From Lachnospiraceae bacterium (GTDB lineage: Bacteria > Bacillota > Clostridia > Lachnospirales > Lachnospiraceae): a stretch of 51,963 nt of DNA. The DNA is taken from NCBI GenBank assembly GCA_024692825.1, contig JAILMB010000098.1, positions 1 to 51,963 on the forward strand. Direction: 5' to 3'. A program made the translations under genes and the position numbers. Below the pieces are notes generated by a model that was not told where the DNA came from, made no database searches, and saw only the letters and a program-made list of their open reading frames with translations. Of this stretch, positions 1 to 10,545 are shown in pieces. How positions within the stretch are numbered: the first letter of the stretch is position 1; the number at the start of each line of letters is the position of its first letter.

Positions 1-583
1 TTGCAATGGCATTGGTTAAGTTTCTAGCAATGCCGTTTGCAGTCTCTCCATTTTCTTGAACAATACCAAGCGTCTCTTCTGCTTTTTCAATAAATGCATT
101 TCCTCGTCGAACTGCTACAATGAGTGCTACGGATTCAAATATTAAAATCGCTACTTTTGTAAGAGCCCCTGCCACGGTATACTCTGTTCCATCAATAATC
201 CATGGAAAAACAATCGCGCAAAGCAATCCATCTGCCCCCATTACAATAATGAAGTATTTCACATATTTTTCTTCAAAATAGATGGCCATTAAAGCCACAA
301 ATAAGTAGTTCGCTAAGAAGGATACGGCATTCCCCCCTAAAACATAGGAATAAGCTGTAGTAGCTAAGGCCGGTGCCAAAATCATAACCATGGCCTTTTT
401 TAAATCATCCTTTACAAATTTATAACCAATTGTAGCAACAACGCCGGCGATCAGAAGTACCACGCATCCATTGAGCGCAGATAATAAATTCCCTCCGGAA
501 GCAAAGACACTAAGTGCCATCATTACTACTACCCCAATCCAGATAATCGTCAAATTGTTCTTATGTAATTTTTGAATATCCAT
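1..583 (-). CDS. Partial multi-TM protein, probably the N-terminus of a methyl-accepting chemotaxis-like protein (cut by window edge)
   Basis: Reverse-strand reading from ATG at 583 (MDIQKLHKNNLTIIWIGVVVMMALSVF...RRGNAFIEKAEETLGIVQENGETANGIARNLTNAIA) is open to the window edge. AGGAGG lies upstream. Several TM segments are followed by a HAMP/MCP-like helical region. Confidence 0.6.
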   Translation of the reverse strand, partial: MDIQKLHKNNLTIIWIGVVVMMALSVFASGGNLLSALNGCVVLLIAGVVATIGYKFVKDDLKKAMVMILAPALATTAYSYVLGGNAVSFLANYLFVALMAIYFEEKYVKYFIIVMGADGLLCAIVFPWIIDGTEYTVAGALTKVAILIFESVALIVAVRRGNAFIEKAEETLGIVQENGETANGIARNLTNAIA

Positions 584-766
584 TCCCGTACCATCCTCCT
601 GTATTAAACTTATATGTATTTTCGGATATTTGTATTATATCATAGCTATGTCCACAAATGTGAAAAAAAGAAAAAACTTGAAAAAACGGGAATTTTTTGT
701 ACAATAGGGGTGTTGCCTATTAGCAAAAAATATAGATTTAAATACATTAAAGAAAGGATGTCTGTC

Positions 767-2407
767 ATGATTCAAGCTAGTAACGTCACCCTTCGATTAG
801 GAAAAAAAGCTTTATTTGAAGAAGTTAATATCAAGTTTACCGAAGGAAACTGCTACGGTTTAATCGGTGCCAACGGTGCCGGAAAATCTACCTTTTTAAA
901 AATTTTATCCGGAGTATTGGAACCTACCAACGGAGAAGTAATTATCACTCCCGGTCAGCGTTTATCCGTATTGGAACAGGATCACTTCAAATACGATGCT
1001 TATACCGTATTAGATACTGTTATTATGGGTAACCAGCGCCTTTATGACATCATGAAGGAAAAGGATGCTATTTATATGAAAGAAGACTTTTCCGATGAAG
1101 ATGGTGTTCGTGCTGCTGAGTTAGAATCCGAGTTTGCAGAGATGGACGGTTGGAATGCCGAAAGCGATGCTGCTACCTTATTAAATGGTTTGGGTGTTCC
1201 TACAGAAGACCACTACACTCTTATGGGTGATTTAGATGGTGCAAAGAAGGTCAAGGTCTTATTAGCCCGTGCCCTTTTTGGTAACCCTGATATCCTGTTA
1301 TTAGATGAGCCTACAAACCACTTGGATTTGGATGCCATTGGTTGGTTGGAAGAATTCTTAATTAATTTTGACAACACCGTTATTGTTGTTTCCCATGACA
1401 GATACTTTTTAAATAAAGTATGTACACATACGGCTGATATTGATTATGGTAAGATTCAGCTTTACGCTGGTAACTACGACTTCTGGTACGAGTCTTCACA
1501 GTTAATTATGAAGCAGCGTAAAGAAGCAAACAAGAAAAAAGAAGAGCAGATTAAAGAGTTACAGGAATTCATTCAGCGATTCTCTGCTAACGCTTCAAAG
1601 TCAAAGCAGGCTACTTCCAGAAAACGTGCCCTGGAAAAAATTGAGCTTGATGATATTCGTCCTTCTTCCAGAAAGTACCCATATATTGATTTCAGACCAA
1701 ATCGTGAAATCGGAAACGAAGTACTTACCGTAGAACATTTATCAAAAACCATCGATGGAGAAAAAGTATTAGACGATATTTCCTTTACCTTAAATCGTGA
1801 AGACAAAGTTGCACTTGTTGGTTCTAACGAAGCTGCAAAAACAGTTTTATTCCAGATTTTAGCCGGTGAAATGGAACCTGACGAAGGGGAATACAAATGG
1901 GGAGTTACTACTTCTCAGTCATACTTCCCTAAGGATAACACTAAAATCTTCGACAATGATTTAATCATTGTAGATTGGTTAACCCAGTTCTCAGAAGTAA
2001 AGGATGCCACTTATGTTCGTGGATTCTTAGGAAGAATGCTTTTTGCCGGTGAAGACGGTGTTAAGAAAATGAAGGTCTTATCCGGTGGTGAAAAGGTACG
2101 TGTACTTCTCTCTCGTATGATGATTGAAGGATCAAATATCTTAATGCTTGATGAGCCTACTGACCACTTAGACATGGAAAGTATCACCGCATTAAATGAA
2201 GGTTTAAAGAAATTTAAGGGCGTATTGATTTTCTCTTCTCGAGATCATCAGGTAGTAGAAACCACTGCAAATCGTATCATTGAAATCCTTCCAAACGGAT
2301 CCATCATTGATAAGATTACAACTTACGATGAATACTTAGAGTCAGATGAAATGGCTAGAAAACGTACTGTTTACAGCACAACTGACGATGAAGAGAATGA
2401 TGATTAA
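767..2407 (+). CDS. ABC-F family ATP-binding protein (YkpA/YbiT-like)
   Basis: Two NBDs: GANGAGKST, LLLDEPTNHLD, LSGGEKVRVLLSR, LMLDEPTDHLD. Start set at 767 because AGAAAGG (751-757) is well spaced from it; the ORF track start at 614 is too early. Confidence 0.9.
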   Translation: MIQASNVTLRLGKKALFEEVNIKFTEGNCYGLIGANGAGKSTFLKILSGVLEPTNGEVIITPGQRLSVLEQDHFKYDAYTVLDTVIMGNQRLYDIMKEKDAIYMKEDFSDEDGVRAAELESEFAEMDGWNAESDAATLLNGLGVPTEDHYTLMGDLDGAKKVKVLLARALFGNPDILLLDEPTNHLDLDAIGWLEEFLINFDNTVIVVSHDRYFLNKVCTHTADIDYGKIQLYAGNYDFWYESSQLIMKQRKEANKKKEEQIKELQEFIQRFSANASKSKQATSRKRALEKIELDDIRPSSRKYPYIDFRPNREIGNEVLTVEHLSKTIDGEKVLDDISFTLNREDKVALVGSNEAAKTVLFQILAGEMEPDEGEYKWGVTTSQSYFPKDNTKIFDNDLIIVDWLTQFSEVKDATYVRGFLGRMLFAGEDGVKKMKVLSGGEKVRVLLSRMMIEGSNILMLDEPTDHLDMESITALNEGLKKFKGVLIFSSRDHQVVETTANRIIEILPNGSIIDKITTYDEYLESDEMARKRTVYSTTDDEENDD

Positions 2408-2430
2408 TTCACTGTAAAACATATGAAAAG

Positions 2431-2462
2431 ACAGCAGTTTTAACAACTGCTGTTCTTTTTTT
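2431..2462 (+). terminator. Rho-independent terminator after the ABC-F gene
   Basis: ACAGCAGTT...AACTGCTGT stem followed by a T-rich tract. Confidence 0.8.
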
Positions 2463-2560
2463 ACACATTTTTACAAAAATTGTTGCAAAACATTTGACAA
2501 TCAAATTAAATTTTGTATAATTGAATTGCTCAACACTTATACAGGAAAGGAAGAATTAGA

Positions 2561-3229
2561 ATGAAAAAGATTAAAATAGCATTTTGTTTAAACCTATGTA
2601 TTTTTCTACTGGAAGTACTGGCAAACCTTTGGATGGTAAGCGGCATTCACATTTTCTCTGATGCAGCTGTTTTAAGTGCCTCAAAGCTTGCTATGTTACG
2701 CTACTTCACAGTAGATTCCAATATTTTAATGGGAATTGTAGCCCTTGTAAGCGCTTGCTACTACAAGAAAATGTTATCAAACAATTCCACTTCAGTACCG
2801 AAATCTCTCTATGTTTGGCAGCTATTAGGTACTGTCAGCGTTACTTTAACTCTACTAGTTACAGTATTCTTTTTGGTTCCTACCGCCAATTACCCATGGA
2901 CGCAACTCTTCGCTGACAGTAACTTTTTGCTACATTTAGTAAATCCTCTGCTAAGCATTGTTGCTTTTGTTTGCTATGAAAAGGTTGTGGACGCTCCATT
3001 TAAGACCACTTTCATCGGAATCGTTCCTATGCTTTTATATGCAGTTTACTATGTTGGAGCAGCTGTTACTCACACCACTAACGGAGTCATTGACTTCGGA
3101 TATGACTGGTATGGATTCTTCTTTGCAGGATTAAAGAGTGGTTTTATCGTAGTTCCAATCATTATCGTATTTACTTATTTAATTAGCCTTGTACTTTGGA
3201 AGCTTAACAAAAGCTTTATCAAAGAATAA
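2561..3229 (+). CDS. Pr6Pr-like integral membrane protein
   Basis: 222 aa, about six TM helices; pattern 'LRYFTVDSNILMGI...NYPW...LLHLVNPLLSI' resembles Pr6Pr family proteins. AGGAAAGGAAG RBS upstream. Confidence 0.65.
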   Translation: MKKIKIAFCLNLCIFLLEVLANLWMVSGIHIFSDAAVLSASKLAMLRYFTVDSNILMGIVALVSACYYKKMLSNNSTSVPKSLYVWQLLGTVSVTLTLLVTVFFLVPTANYPWTQLFADSNFLLHLVNPLLSIVAFVCYEKVVDAPFKTTFIGIVPMLLYAVYYVGAAVTHTTNGVIDFGYDWYGFFFAGLKSGFIVVPIIIVFTYLISLVLWKLNKSFIKE

Positions 3230-3246
3230 GAATTCTTATCACACAC

Positions 3247-3295
3247 TAAAAAAGCTTCCCTGATATGTAATTCATATCAAAGGGAAGCTTTTTAT
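3247..3295. terminator. Bidirectional terminator between convergent genes
   Basis: AAAAGCTTCCCTGATATG-TAATT-CATATCAAAGGGAAGCTTTTT, a long stem between a plus and a minus gene. Confidence 0.8.
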
Positions 3296-3693
3296 TAGTT
3301 ATTTAAATACTTTTCGTAAAGTTCTTTTACCTGATTGATTTCTTCATCGGTAAGTTCTTCACGAGCCATATCCTTTAATGCAGCAGTATCACCACTCTTA
3401 TACAAATCAATGGCTTCCTGAACCGTCTGTGCATCAGCGTGTTCTTCGATCATGTCCTGAACAGTTTCCTGGTCTTCTTCTGACATGCTGTTGTAAAGTT
3501 CTGTTGCCTGAGTGGAATCTACTCCAGCCTGCTCTGCAACACTGGTGATTGCCTTATCAGCTACCTTGTCCACTACCTGATTTTTAACAGGTCCCCATAC
3601 GAAAAAGTAAGCCAGGGCCACAATAATAATAACTACTACAATAAATGTAAATAATACAGCGATAGGGCTCTTTTTTTGTTTTGTTCTACTCAT
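3295..3693 (-). CDS. Small single-TM membrane protein with helical acidic ectodomain, unknown function
   Basis: 132 aa ORF, N-terminal TM (IAVLFTFIVVVIIIVALAYFFVW), AGGAGG upstream. Confidence 0.75.
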   Translation of the reverse strand: MSRTKQKKSPIAVLFTFIVVVIIIVALAYFFVWGPVKNQVVDKVADKAITSVAEQAGVDSTQATELYNSMSEEDQETVQDMIEEHADAQTVQEAIDLYKSGDTAALKDMAREELTDEEINQVKELYEKYLNN

Positions 3694-3713
3694 GATTTCC
3701 TCCTAGTCATCTA

Positions 3714-5078
3714 TTAATTTTTAAAGGAATGTACCGGTGCTGGTATTCTTCCTTTTCTAGAGACAAAGGCTTCACATGAAAACTCATTTACTGGCATTAC
3801 CGGTGCATAACCTAACAATCCACCAAATTCCACAGTTTCTCCAACATCTTTTCCAATGACAGGAATTAAACGAACTGCAGTGGTCTTTTGATTAATCATC
3901 CCAATTGCCATTTCATCTGCTATAATTCCAGAAATCGTTGCTGCCGATGTCTTTCCCGGAACTGCAATCATATCAAGACCTACGGAACAAACGCAAGTCA
4001 TTGCTTCTAATTTTTCAAGGGTAAGTGCTCCTGCTGTAACAGCATCAATCATTCCCTGATCCTCAGATACAGGAATAAACGCACCGGATAAACCACCTAC
4101 GTAAGAAGATGCCATAATTCCGCCCTTCTTAACCTGATCATTTAAAAGTGCCAAAGCCGCTGTTGTTCCCGGAGCTCCCGCATGTTCTAATCCAATTTCT
4201 TCTAAGATTCCAGCTACGGAATCACCAATGGCAGGTGTTGGAGCCAAAGATAAATCAATAATTCCAAATGGAATTCCTAATTTCTTCGAAGCTTCCTTTG
4301 CAACTAACTGACCAACTCTTGTAACCTTAAAGGCTGTCTTTTTAATGGTTTCGCAAAGTACTTCAAAGCTTTCTCCACGTACCTTTTCAAGGGCTGTTTT
4401 AACAACACCAGGGCCAGATACACCAACATTAATAATGGCATCTGCTTCTGTCACTCCGTGGAAGGCACCAGCCATAAATGGATTGTCGTCAGGAGCATTA
4501 CAAAATACAACTAATTTTGCGCATCCCAAAGAATCATTTTCTTTGGTAAATTCAGCTGTCTCCTTTACGATTTCACCCATAAGTCGTACAGCATCCATAT
4601 TGATACCGCAACGGGTTGAGCCAAGATTTACAGAACTACATACAAAGTCTGTCTCAGCTAATGCCTGAGGAATGGATCGAATCAAATATTCATCATAGGT
4701 AGTCATTCCCTTTGAAACCAAAGCGGAATAACCACCAATAAAGTTAATACCAAGTTCCTTTGCACAATCATCAAGGGTATGTGCAATAGTTACATAATCT
4801 TCCGGGCTTTTGCAGGCAGAAGAACCTACAATTGCAATAGGTGTTACAGAGATTCTTTTATTAACAATTGGAATACAATAATCTCTTTCAATTTCTTTTC
4901 CTACTTTTACTAAATCCTTAGCTACGGTAGTTATTTTTTTATAAATGTTTTTATTTAAGGTGTCCAAATCGGAATCCATACAATCTAACAAAGAAATTCC
5001 GATGGTAATGGTACGAACATCAAGATTCTCCTGTTCTACCATCTTATTGGTTTCGTTTACTTCAAATATATTTATCAT
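3714..5078 (-). CDS. UPF0210 / PFL family protein
   Basis: 454 aa; [33 protein letters not shown] and [13 protein letters not shown] are typical of the UPF0210 family. Confidence 0.85.
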   Translation of the reverse strand: MINIFEVNETNKMVEQENLDVRTITIGISLLDCMDSDLDTLNKNIYKKITTVAKDLVKVGKEIERDYCIPIVNKRISVTPIAIVGSSACKSPEDYVTIAHTLDDCAKELGINFIGGYSALVSKGMTTYDEYLIRSIPQALAETDFVCSSVNLGSTRCGINMDAVRLMGEIVKETAEFTKENDSLGCAKLVVFCNAPDDNPFMAGAFHGVTEADAIINVGVSGPGVVKTALEKVRGESFEVLCETIKKTAFKVTRVGQLVAKEASKKLGIPFGIIDLSLAPTPAIGDSVAGILEEIGLEHAGAPGTTAALALLNDQVKKGGIMASSYVGGLSGAFIPVSEDQGMIDAVTAGALTLEKLEAMTCVCSVGLDMIAVPGKTSAATISGIIADEMAIGMINQKTTAVRLIPVIGKDVGETVEFGGLLGYAPVMPVNEFSCEAFVSRKGRIPAPVHSFKN

Positions 5079-5086
5079 GCCTACTC

Positions 5087-5371
5087 CTAAATACGATGCA
5101 TCATTTCAAAAATTTCAGCTCTTTGACATTTTATGTCAACGCCGATTTCTTCTCCGATTTGTGTCAATTCCTTTTGTACTTCATCAAAAGGCTTATCGGA
5201 TGTGGTAAGATCCACAATCATCATCATATTAAAAAATCCAGAAACAATCGTCTGAGAAATGTCTAAAACATTTACATGATTGTTTGAAAGGTAGGTACAA
5301 ATCTTAGCAATAATGCCTACCGTGTCTTTACCCACAACAGTAATGATAGTCTTTGAGTTCTTGTTTTCCAT
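5087..5371 (-). CDS. ACT domain-containing protein (UPF0237-like)
   Basis: 94 aa, [36 protein letters not shown]; 8 nt upstream of the UPF0210 gene. Confidence 0.85.
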   Translation of the reverse strand: MENKNSKTIITVVGKDTVGIIAKICTYLSNNHVNVLDISQTIVSGFFNMMMIVDLTTSDKPFDEVQKELTQIGEEIGVDIKCQRAEIFEMMHRI

Positions 5372-5407
5372 GTTTCGCTCCTATTTCTAATTTAATATTC
5401 CCGTGGA

Positions 5408-6205
5408 TTATACCACAATTCTTTCTGAAACGTTACTTCTATTTGCAATATCGATAGGGAAATCATTTCCTTTGTATGGATTATCTCCCATGGTAACCTC
5501 TGATTTAACAGTTTCGTAGGCTAATTTTTCGTAGTTATTTTCTTTGCTCAAATGACCAAGAAGAATATGTCCCATGTTGTCATGAAGCACCTTTCCTAAT
5601 AACTGTCCTGACAACTCATTGGATAAATGTCCCCTGTCTCCGCTGATTCTTTGTTTCAAAGGATAAGGATAAGGTCCTACCCGAAGCATATTAACGTCAT
5701 GATTTGCCTCTAATAAAAGCGCATTCATTCCCTTCATATTCTCAACAATATAATCGTTGTAACAACCCAAATCGGTAATGACTCCGATTTTCTTTTTACC
5801 ATCTGTCACAGAGTAGGCAACCGGATCTGCCGCATCATGGCTGACTCTGATCGGATGAATGGTTAATTCTCCAATGGTAAAATCCACATCCGGCTCAATA
5901 ATATGAAAAAGACCTTCGTCGATTTTCCCTACAGATTTAATGTGCTTAATGGCTTCCACTGTGCCCTTTGTGGCATAAATCGGCAAACCATATTTTCTGG
6001 AAATCACTCCTAATCCCGAAATGTGATCGCTGTGTTCGTGAGTAACTAAAATACCATCCATGTCAGAGGTCTTTAAATCAAACTCTGCCATTCCGGCGTC
6101 TACCCGCTTTCCGCTAATGCCCACATCAATCATCACATGATTTCTGTCGTTTCCAACGCATATGCAATTTCCAGAACTTCCACTGGCAATACTAAATAAT
6201 TCCAT
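5408..6205 (-). CDS. MBL-fold metallohydrolase (YycJ/WalJ-like)
   Basis: MELFSIASGSSGNCICVGNDRNHVMIDVGISGKR...VTHEHSDHISG. Start trimmed to 6205 from the ORF-track start. Confidence 0.8.
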   Translation of the reverse strand: MELFSIASGSSGNCICVGNDRNHVMIDVGISGKRVDAGMAEFDLKTSDMDGILVTHEHSDHISGLGVISRKYGLPIYATKGTVEAIKHIKSVGKIDEGLFHIIEPDVDFTIGELTIHPIRVSHDAADPVAYSVTDGKKKIGVITDLGCYNDYIVENMKGMNALLLEANHDVNMLRVGPYPYPLKQRISGDRGHLSNELSGQLLGKVLHDNMGHILLGHLSKENNYEKLAYETVKSEVTMGDNPYKGNDFPIDIANRSNVSERIVV

Positions 6206-6206
6206 C

Positions 6207-8321
6207 TTAATCCTCTGACCAACGAATATCCACGTTATCTCCGTCGTGGATCGGATCTGCATAACCACAACGCACTCCATTAATCGTAGTGATTACTGTA
6301 CGTCCACCACCAACATTGGTATCAAAATCTATTACTCTAAAAATATCAGAGAAGATATAATCCTTTTGTCCTGATAAGGTAACTTCCTCTCCGTTTGCTC
6401 TTAAATGAATAGAGCCATAAGCCTGCTTGTTGATAGCAGTTGCTGCTTCCTGGGTAAGCGGTGTGTTTGGACGATAAAGGGTTGTATCATCCTCTTCTTC
6501 CTCATAGGAATCTTCCACTTCATTTTCTTCCTCATTGGAATAAATATCCGAAGCAGGGACAAAAGCACCTTCTGTCCATTCTACACTGAAGTTTTCATAT
6601 ACAAGGGTGTTTAAATCTCCTACCCGGTTATTAACGATGATTTCGTGATTTGGATCTACAATCACATCCATAAATTCAGCCAACTGACCAACGGTATAGA
6701 ATCCTCTTGTTTCAATATCATCGCCCTCTTTGATAATATAGCTGCCTGGTTCTAAAGAGCCATTTACTTCTACGAATTTCGGACAAACTACTCTTTGTCC
6801 ATTTACCACAAAGTTTACATTTGCACCCTGGAACTCTTCTAACTGATCAATGGTCATATTAGCGGAAGTTCCTTCTGTAGATCCCTCGATGGTTACGTCA
6901 CAGTTTGGAATTAGCTTTGTCTTCAATCCCACTTCCTGACCATTCATCTTTACAACAGCAGATTCACCGAATCCGCCTCTGGCCATTCGGGCAACGCCAT
7001 TTACCTTAAAGTTAATTTCTGAACCACGTCTTGGGAAAAGTTCTTCTGTTGGAACTCCTGCCTGCATGGCAGCATCCACAATTCGTAAATGTCCGTTATC
7101 ATAAAGCTTCATCATTTCACCGTTAAAGTGAATCATGATAAAGTTGTTCTTTTGCTCGTAGTAGTTTAAGCAGATACCAATTGGTGTTACAAGAAGTGGA
7201 TCTTTCTTAACATCTTCCTGTAAGAACTCTACTTCCTTCATAACCTCTTCTCCACGAAGAGCAACACGTTCTTTGATAATATCCAACTTCTTTGCCAAGG
7301 TCTCACAGAATCCATGAACCTTTCCACCACCACCTACAACAAAGGTGGCTGCTACAGAAGAATCACCATTTAATTCCTTAATTTTTGTGGCAACTTCTGT
7401 GGTTATTTTTTCCATAACAGGATCTGTTAGCTTCCAGACTTCCTCGGATTTAACTGTATAGGATAAGCCCATAATATCCTCATAGGTTACCTCATCCTTT
7501 ATGGTAGAATCCTTTTTGATTTGCTCTGCGGTAGCAAAATCTACCAGATAATGCTGAACAATAACTTCTGTAAGTTCGTCTCCAGCGTAAGGGATCATAC
7601 CATAGGCAATAATACTTCCGTCCTTTGTAATACAAATATCCGATGTACCTGCTCCAACGTCCACAAGGGCGATATTTAACATACGGAAGTTTTCAGGAAT
7701 GGCAACATTGATTGCGGCAATAGGCTCCAATGTCATATTTGCTACAGAAAGTCCCACACGCTCAACTGCAGAATAAAGTCCATCTACAACATCCTCCGGT
7801 AAGAAGGTAACGATGATAATCTCTTCAATTTTATTGGCTTTATGGCCTTCCAGGTTGGAGAAGACTTCTTCGTTTAGGAAGTACTTCATAACGGAGTATC
7901 CAACGCAATAGAACTTATATCGCTCATCTCCTTCTGCCAACTCATGTTGCGCCTGATCAATACCCAATAAATCCAGATTATTTAGGTCTTCTCCTGTAAC
8001 CACAGACTCCTCGGGATATTCGTAGGAAACCTTTGTGGTAACAGTACGAAGCACACGACCAGCGGCAGCGATACAAACTTCTTTCAATTCAAAGCCAATC
8101 TGCTCCTCTAATTTTTCTTTCACGATACCAATGGTCTTTGACACTCTTCCAATGTCATGAATCTGACCATCTAACATGGCACGGCTTTCATGTTCAATAC
8201 TATAAAGTGCAATTACCTTAAAATTATCGTCTTCGTCCTTATAACCTACGGTACCAACTACATTTCTAGTACCAATATCCAAGCTAAAGACGTATTCTCT
8301 TTCATTATCCACTTCTATCAC
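6207..8321 (-). CDS. FtsA/actin-fold protein with long C-terminal beta-rich extension
   Basis: FSLDIGTRNVVGTVGY, VDVGAGTSDICI and VVGGGGKVHG are actin-like ATPase motifs. About 300 additional C-terminal residues with an acidic linker. Confidence 0.8.
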   Translation of the reverse strand: MIEVDNEREYVFSLDIGTRNVVGTVGYKDEDDNFKVIALYSIEHESRAMLDGQIHDIGRVSKTIGIVKEKLEEQIGFELKEVCIAAAGRVLRTVTTKVSYEYPEESVVTGEDLNNLDLLGIDQAQHELAEGDERYKFYCVGYSVMKYFLNEEVFSNLEGHKANKIEEIIIVTFLPEDVVDGLYSAVERVGLSVANMTLEPIAAINVAIPENFRMLNIALVDVGAGTSDICITKDGSIIAYGMIPYAGDELTEVIVQHYLVDFATAEQIKKDSTIKDEVTYEDIMGLSYTVKSEEVWKLTDPVMEKITTEVATKIKELNGDSSVAATFVVGGGGKVHGFCETLAKKLDIIKERVALRGEEVMKEVEFLQEDVKKDPLLVTPIGICLNYYEQKNNFIMIHFNGEMMKLYDNGHLRIVDAAMQAGVPTEELFPRRGSEINFKVNGVARMARGGFGESAVVKMNGQEVGLKTKLIPNCDVTIEGSTEGTSANMTIDQLEEFQGANVNFVVNGQRVVCPKFVEVNGSLEPGSYIIKEGDDIETRGFYTVGQLAEFMDVIVDPNHEIIVNNRVGDLNTLVYENFSVEWTEGAFVPASDIYSNEEENEVEDSYEEEEDDTTLYRPNTPLTQEAATAINKQAYGSIHLRANGEEVTLSGQKDYIFSDIFRVIDFDTNVGGGRTVITTINGVRCGYADPIHDGDNVDIRWSED

Positions 8322-8375
8322 TTTTTTACTCCTCTAAGCTATTCTATATTCCAAAAGGGGGAATGCAAAGCATCC

Positions 8376-8999
8376 TTATACATTTCTAGGTTTTCTTAAG
8401 GATAACACCCGCTCTAGCTGTTCATAGGTGTCTTCCTTCGATCCGTTATTGTCAATCGTTACACAACAAGCGTCCAAGAATTCATACTCTTCTAACTGAA
8501 CACGAAATGCATCATCAATTCTTTTATCATCATAGCCACGATTTTCTTTTAATCGAGTTCTTCGATTTTCCTTAGTTACGTAAATATACCACAGTTCATC
8601 GCAAAGCTTCTTATATCCATCCTCAATTAAAAGAGCAGCTTCTAAGAAAAAATAATCAATGTCCTTCTCTTTTCTATGTTTTTCTACTCTTCGAAGGACT
8701 TCTTTTTTCACAGCCGGATGAACCATTTGATTTAGGGTCGCTCGAAGCTCATCATCTGAAAGAATGTATTTTGCAAAGGCTTCTTTTCGAATACTACCAT
8801 CAGATTCAAATAAGGGTTCTTCAAACTCCATCTTAGAAAAGGTCTCCCTCATTGCCTCATTTAACTCATGGCCAGGGGACATCAGTTCTTTCGCCAAATC
8901 ATCTGCTAACACAACTTCGGAGTTTGTGTGTTCCTTCAAATAATTCATTACTACTGATTTTCCGGCACCAATTCCACCGGTAATTCCGATAAATCGCAT
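8376..8999 (-). CDS. coaE: Dephospho-CoA kinase
   Basis: MRFIGITGGIGAGKSVV P-loop, LADDLAKELM, VHP, LEAALLIE. Confidence 0.9.
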   Translation of the reverse strand: MRFIGITGGIGAGKSVVMNYLKEHTNSEVVLADDLAKELMSPGHELNEAMRETFSKMEFEEPLFESDGSIRKEAFAKYILSDDELRATLNQMVHPAVKKEVLRRVEKHRKEKDIDYFFLEAALLIEDGYKKLCDELWYIYVTKENRRTRLKENRGYDDKRIDDAFRVQLEEYEFLDACCVTIDNNGSKEDTYEQLERVLSLRKPRNV

Positions 9000-9102
9000 T
9001 TTATGCTCCTATCGCTACAATATCTTGTGGTGCAATCCACATAACACCGTGAAAATTATACCATTTCTAGCGATGACTTGCTACTCTTTTCTAAAAAAAG
9101 AA

Positions 9103-9131
9103 GGGAATTGAGAGTCGCCATGACAATTCCC
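9103..9131 (-). terminator. Terminator-like hairpin downstream of the MFS gene
   Basis: GGGAATTG...CAATTCCC with an adjacent A-run on the plus strand (T-run on minus). Confidence 0.6.
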
Positions 9132-9159
9132 AATTCCCTATAAATCCTAGATTCAATTT

Positions 9160-10545
9160 TTACTTAAAAGTATCAGCTGTTACTTTGTCCAAATCCACAT
9201 CTCTTGTTTCTTTTACCTTTGTCATAAGGATGAGAAGGGATATTGCCATAAATGGAACACAGATGACCAAAAACAGTGTATCCATAGACATAAAGTTTTG
9301 ACCTACGATAAAAATAGCCTGACCGATAAAGCTGCCTCCACCAATAAGGACTGACATAACACCCATAACGGATGATCTCATTCCGGAAGGAGCAGACTCT
9401 GCTGGCATGGTTAGAATCAATGTGTCTGACATAGACCATAGACCACCAATGGAACAACCATAAGCGCATCCAGCAACAAAAGATCCCCATTCCAGTCGAC
9501 AAGCTAAAACAAAGATTAATAATCCAAATAGCGCAATAGATCCAAGTAATAGGCATACTCTCTTTCTACCCAGTTTATCTGAGAAGAATCCACTTAAAAT
9601 CGTCAGGATACCATTAAACAACGGATAGATAACGAGCACTGCCGATACATCTGCTGTAGACATAGCTCCTTCTAGTACCGTTGCATAATAAGAGGTGTAA
9701 AAGGTTGTTGCAAAAAAGATAAATCCGGCAATAAACAACCAACGAAGCTGTTTATTAGTAAAAATAAACTTAATTGCCTTAAATACACCACCTTCTTCAG
9801 AGGTAGAATTCTCTTTGTTTGCTTCTTCCTTTGCCTTTCGCTCTTCATCTGTCATGGTAAGATATTTTCTTCTTTGTTCCACAAAGACCGGCGTTTCCTT
9901 CAAAAGGAAATAAGAAACAAATCCTACTACAAGTGCAACCACTACAGGAATGATATACACGCTTCTCCAGCTGGATGGATTTCCATCATCTAAAAACAGC
10001 TTTGAAAATACGCCGATTAAAGAAACACTAATCAGTGCAATTCCTTTGGCCACAAAGCTGTAGGTAGCTCGTTTTTCCTTTGGCGCCGTTTCCATAATGT
10101 ATAAAACCTGCATATCATTTGGTGTAAAAAACAACATGCAAAGCATACCGATAATGTACATAGGAACATTTGGTGCAGTCATTACTACACACATGCCAAG
10201 TCCCATGCCTACGGTATTAATCATAAGAAAAAGACGACGGCCATACTTATCTGATAAGGCCTTATAAAAAGGTGTCACCACAAGTAAAAATGTAGATGCC
10301 ACCTGAAGTGGCGCTACCACATTAATAGCACTTTTGTACTCCACAGAGTTTACATCTCTTGATGTAATATTAAATAAATCAAACAGTATATATGGTTGCA
10401 TGGCAGCATTCATATTGGATGTAATCTCATCCACCACATAAATAATGGTTAAAACCACCATTGCAAACCCTAAATATCCTGCTGTTACGTGAAACGCGGA
10501 TTGTTTATTTAAGCGTTCCAATTCCCTCTTTTCTTTTTCTTTCAA
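9160..10545 (-). CDS. MFS transporter
   Basis: 461 aa, about 12 TM; motif DKYGRRLFLMINTVGMG and DKLGRKRVCLL. Confidence 0.85.
   Translation of the reverse strand: MKEKEKRELERLNKQSAFHVTAGYLGFAMVVLTIIYVVDEITSNMNAAMQPYILFDLFNITSRDVNSVEYKSAINVVAPLQVASTFLLVVTPFYKALSDKYGRRLFLMINTVGMGLGMCVVMTAPNVPMYIIGMLCMLFFTPNDMQVLYIMETAPKEKRATYSFVAKGIALISVSLIGVFSKLFLDDGNPSSWRSVYIIPVVVALVVGFVSYFLLKETPVFVEQRRKYLTMTDEERKAKEEANKENSTSEEGGVFKAIKFIFTNKQLRWLFIAGFIFFATTFYTSYYATVLEGAMSTADVSAVLVIYPLFNGILTILSGFFSDKLGRKRVCLLLGSIALFGLLIFVLACRLEWGSFVAGCAYGCSIGGLWSMSDTLILTMPAESAPSGMRSSVMGVMSVLIGGGSFIGQAIFIVGQNFMSMDTLFLVICVPFMAISLLILMTKVKETRDVDLDKVTADTFK

Noticed and set aside
9173-9556. 127-aa minus-strand ORF
   Set aside because: It is out of frame inside the MFS transporter, Cys/Trp-rich in the manner of a shifted frame, with no RBS evidence.
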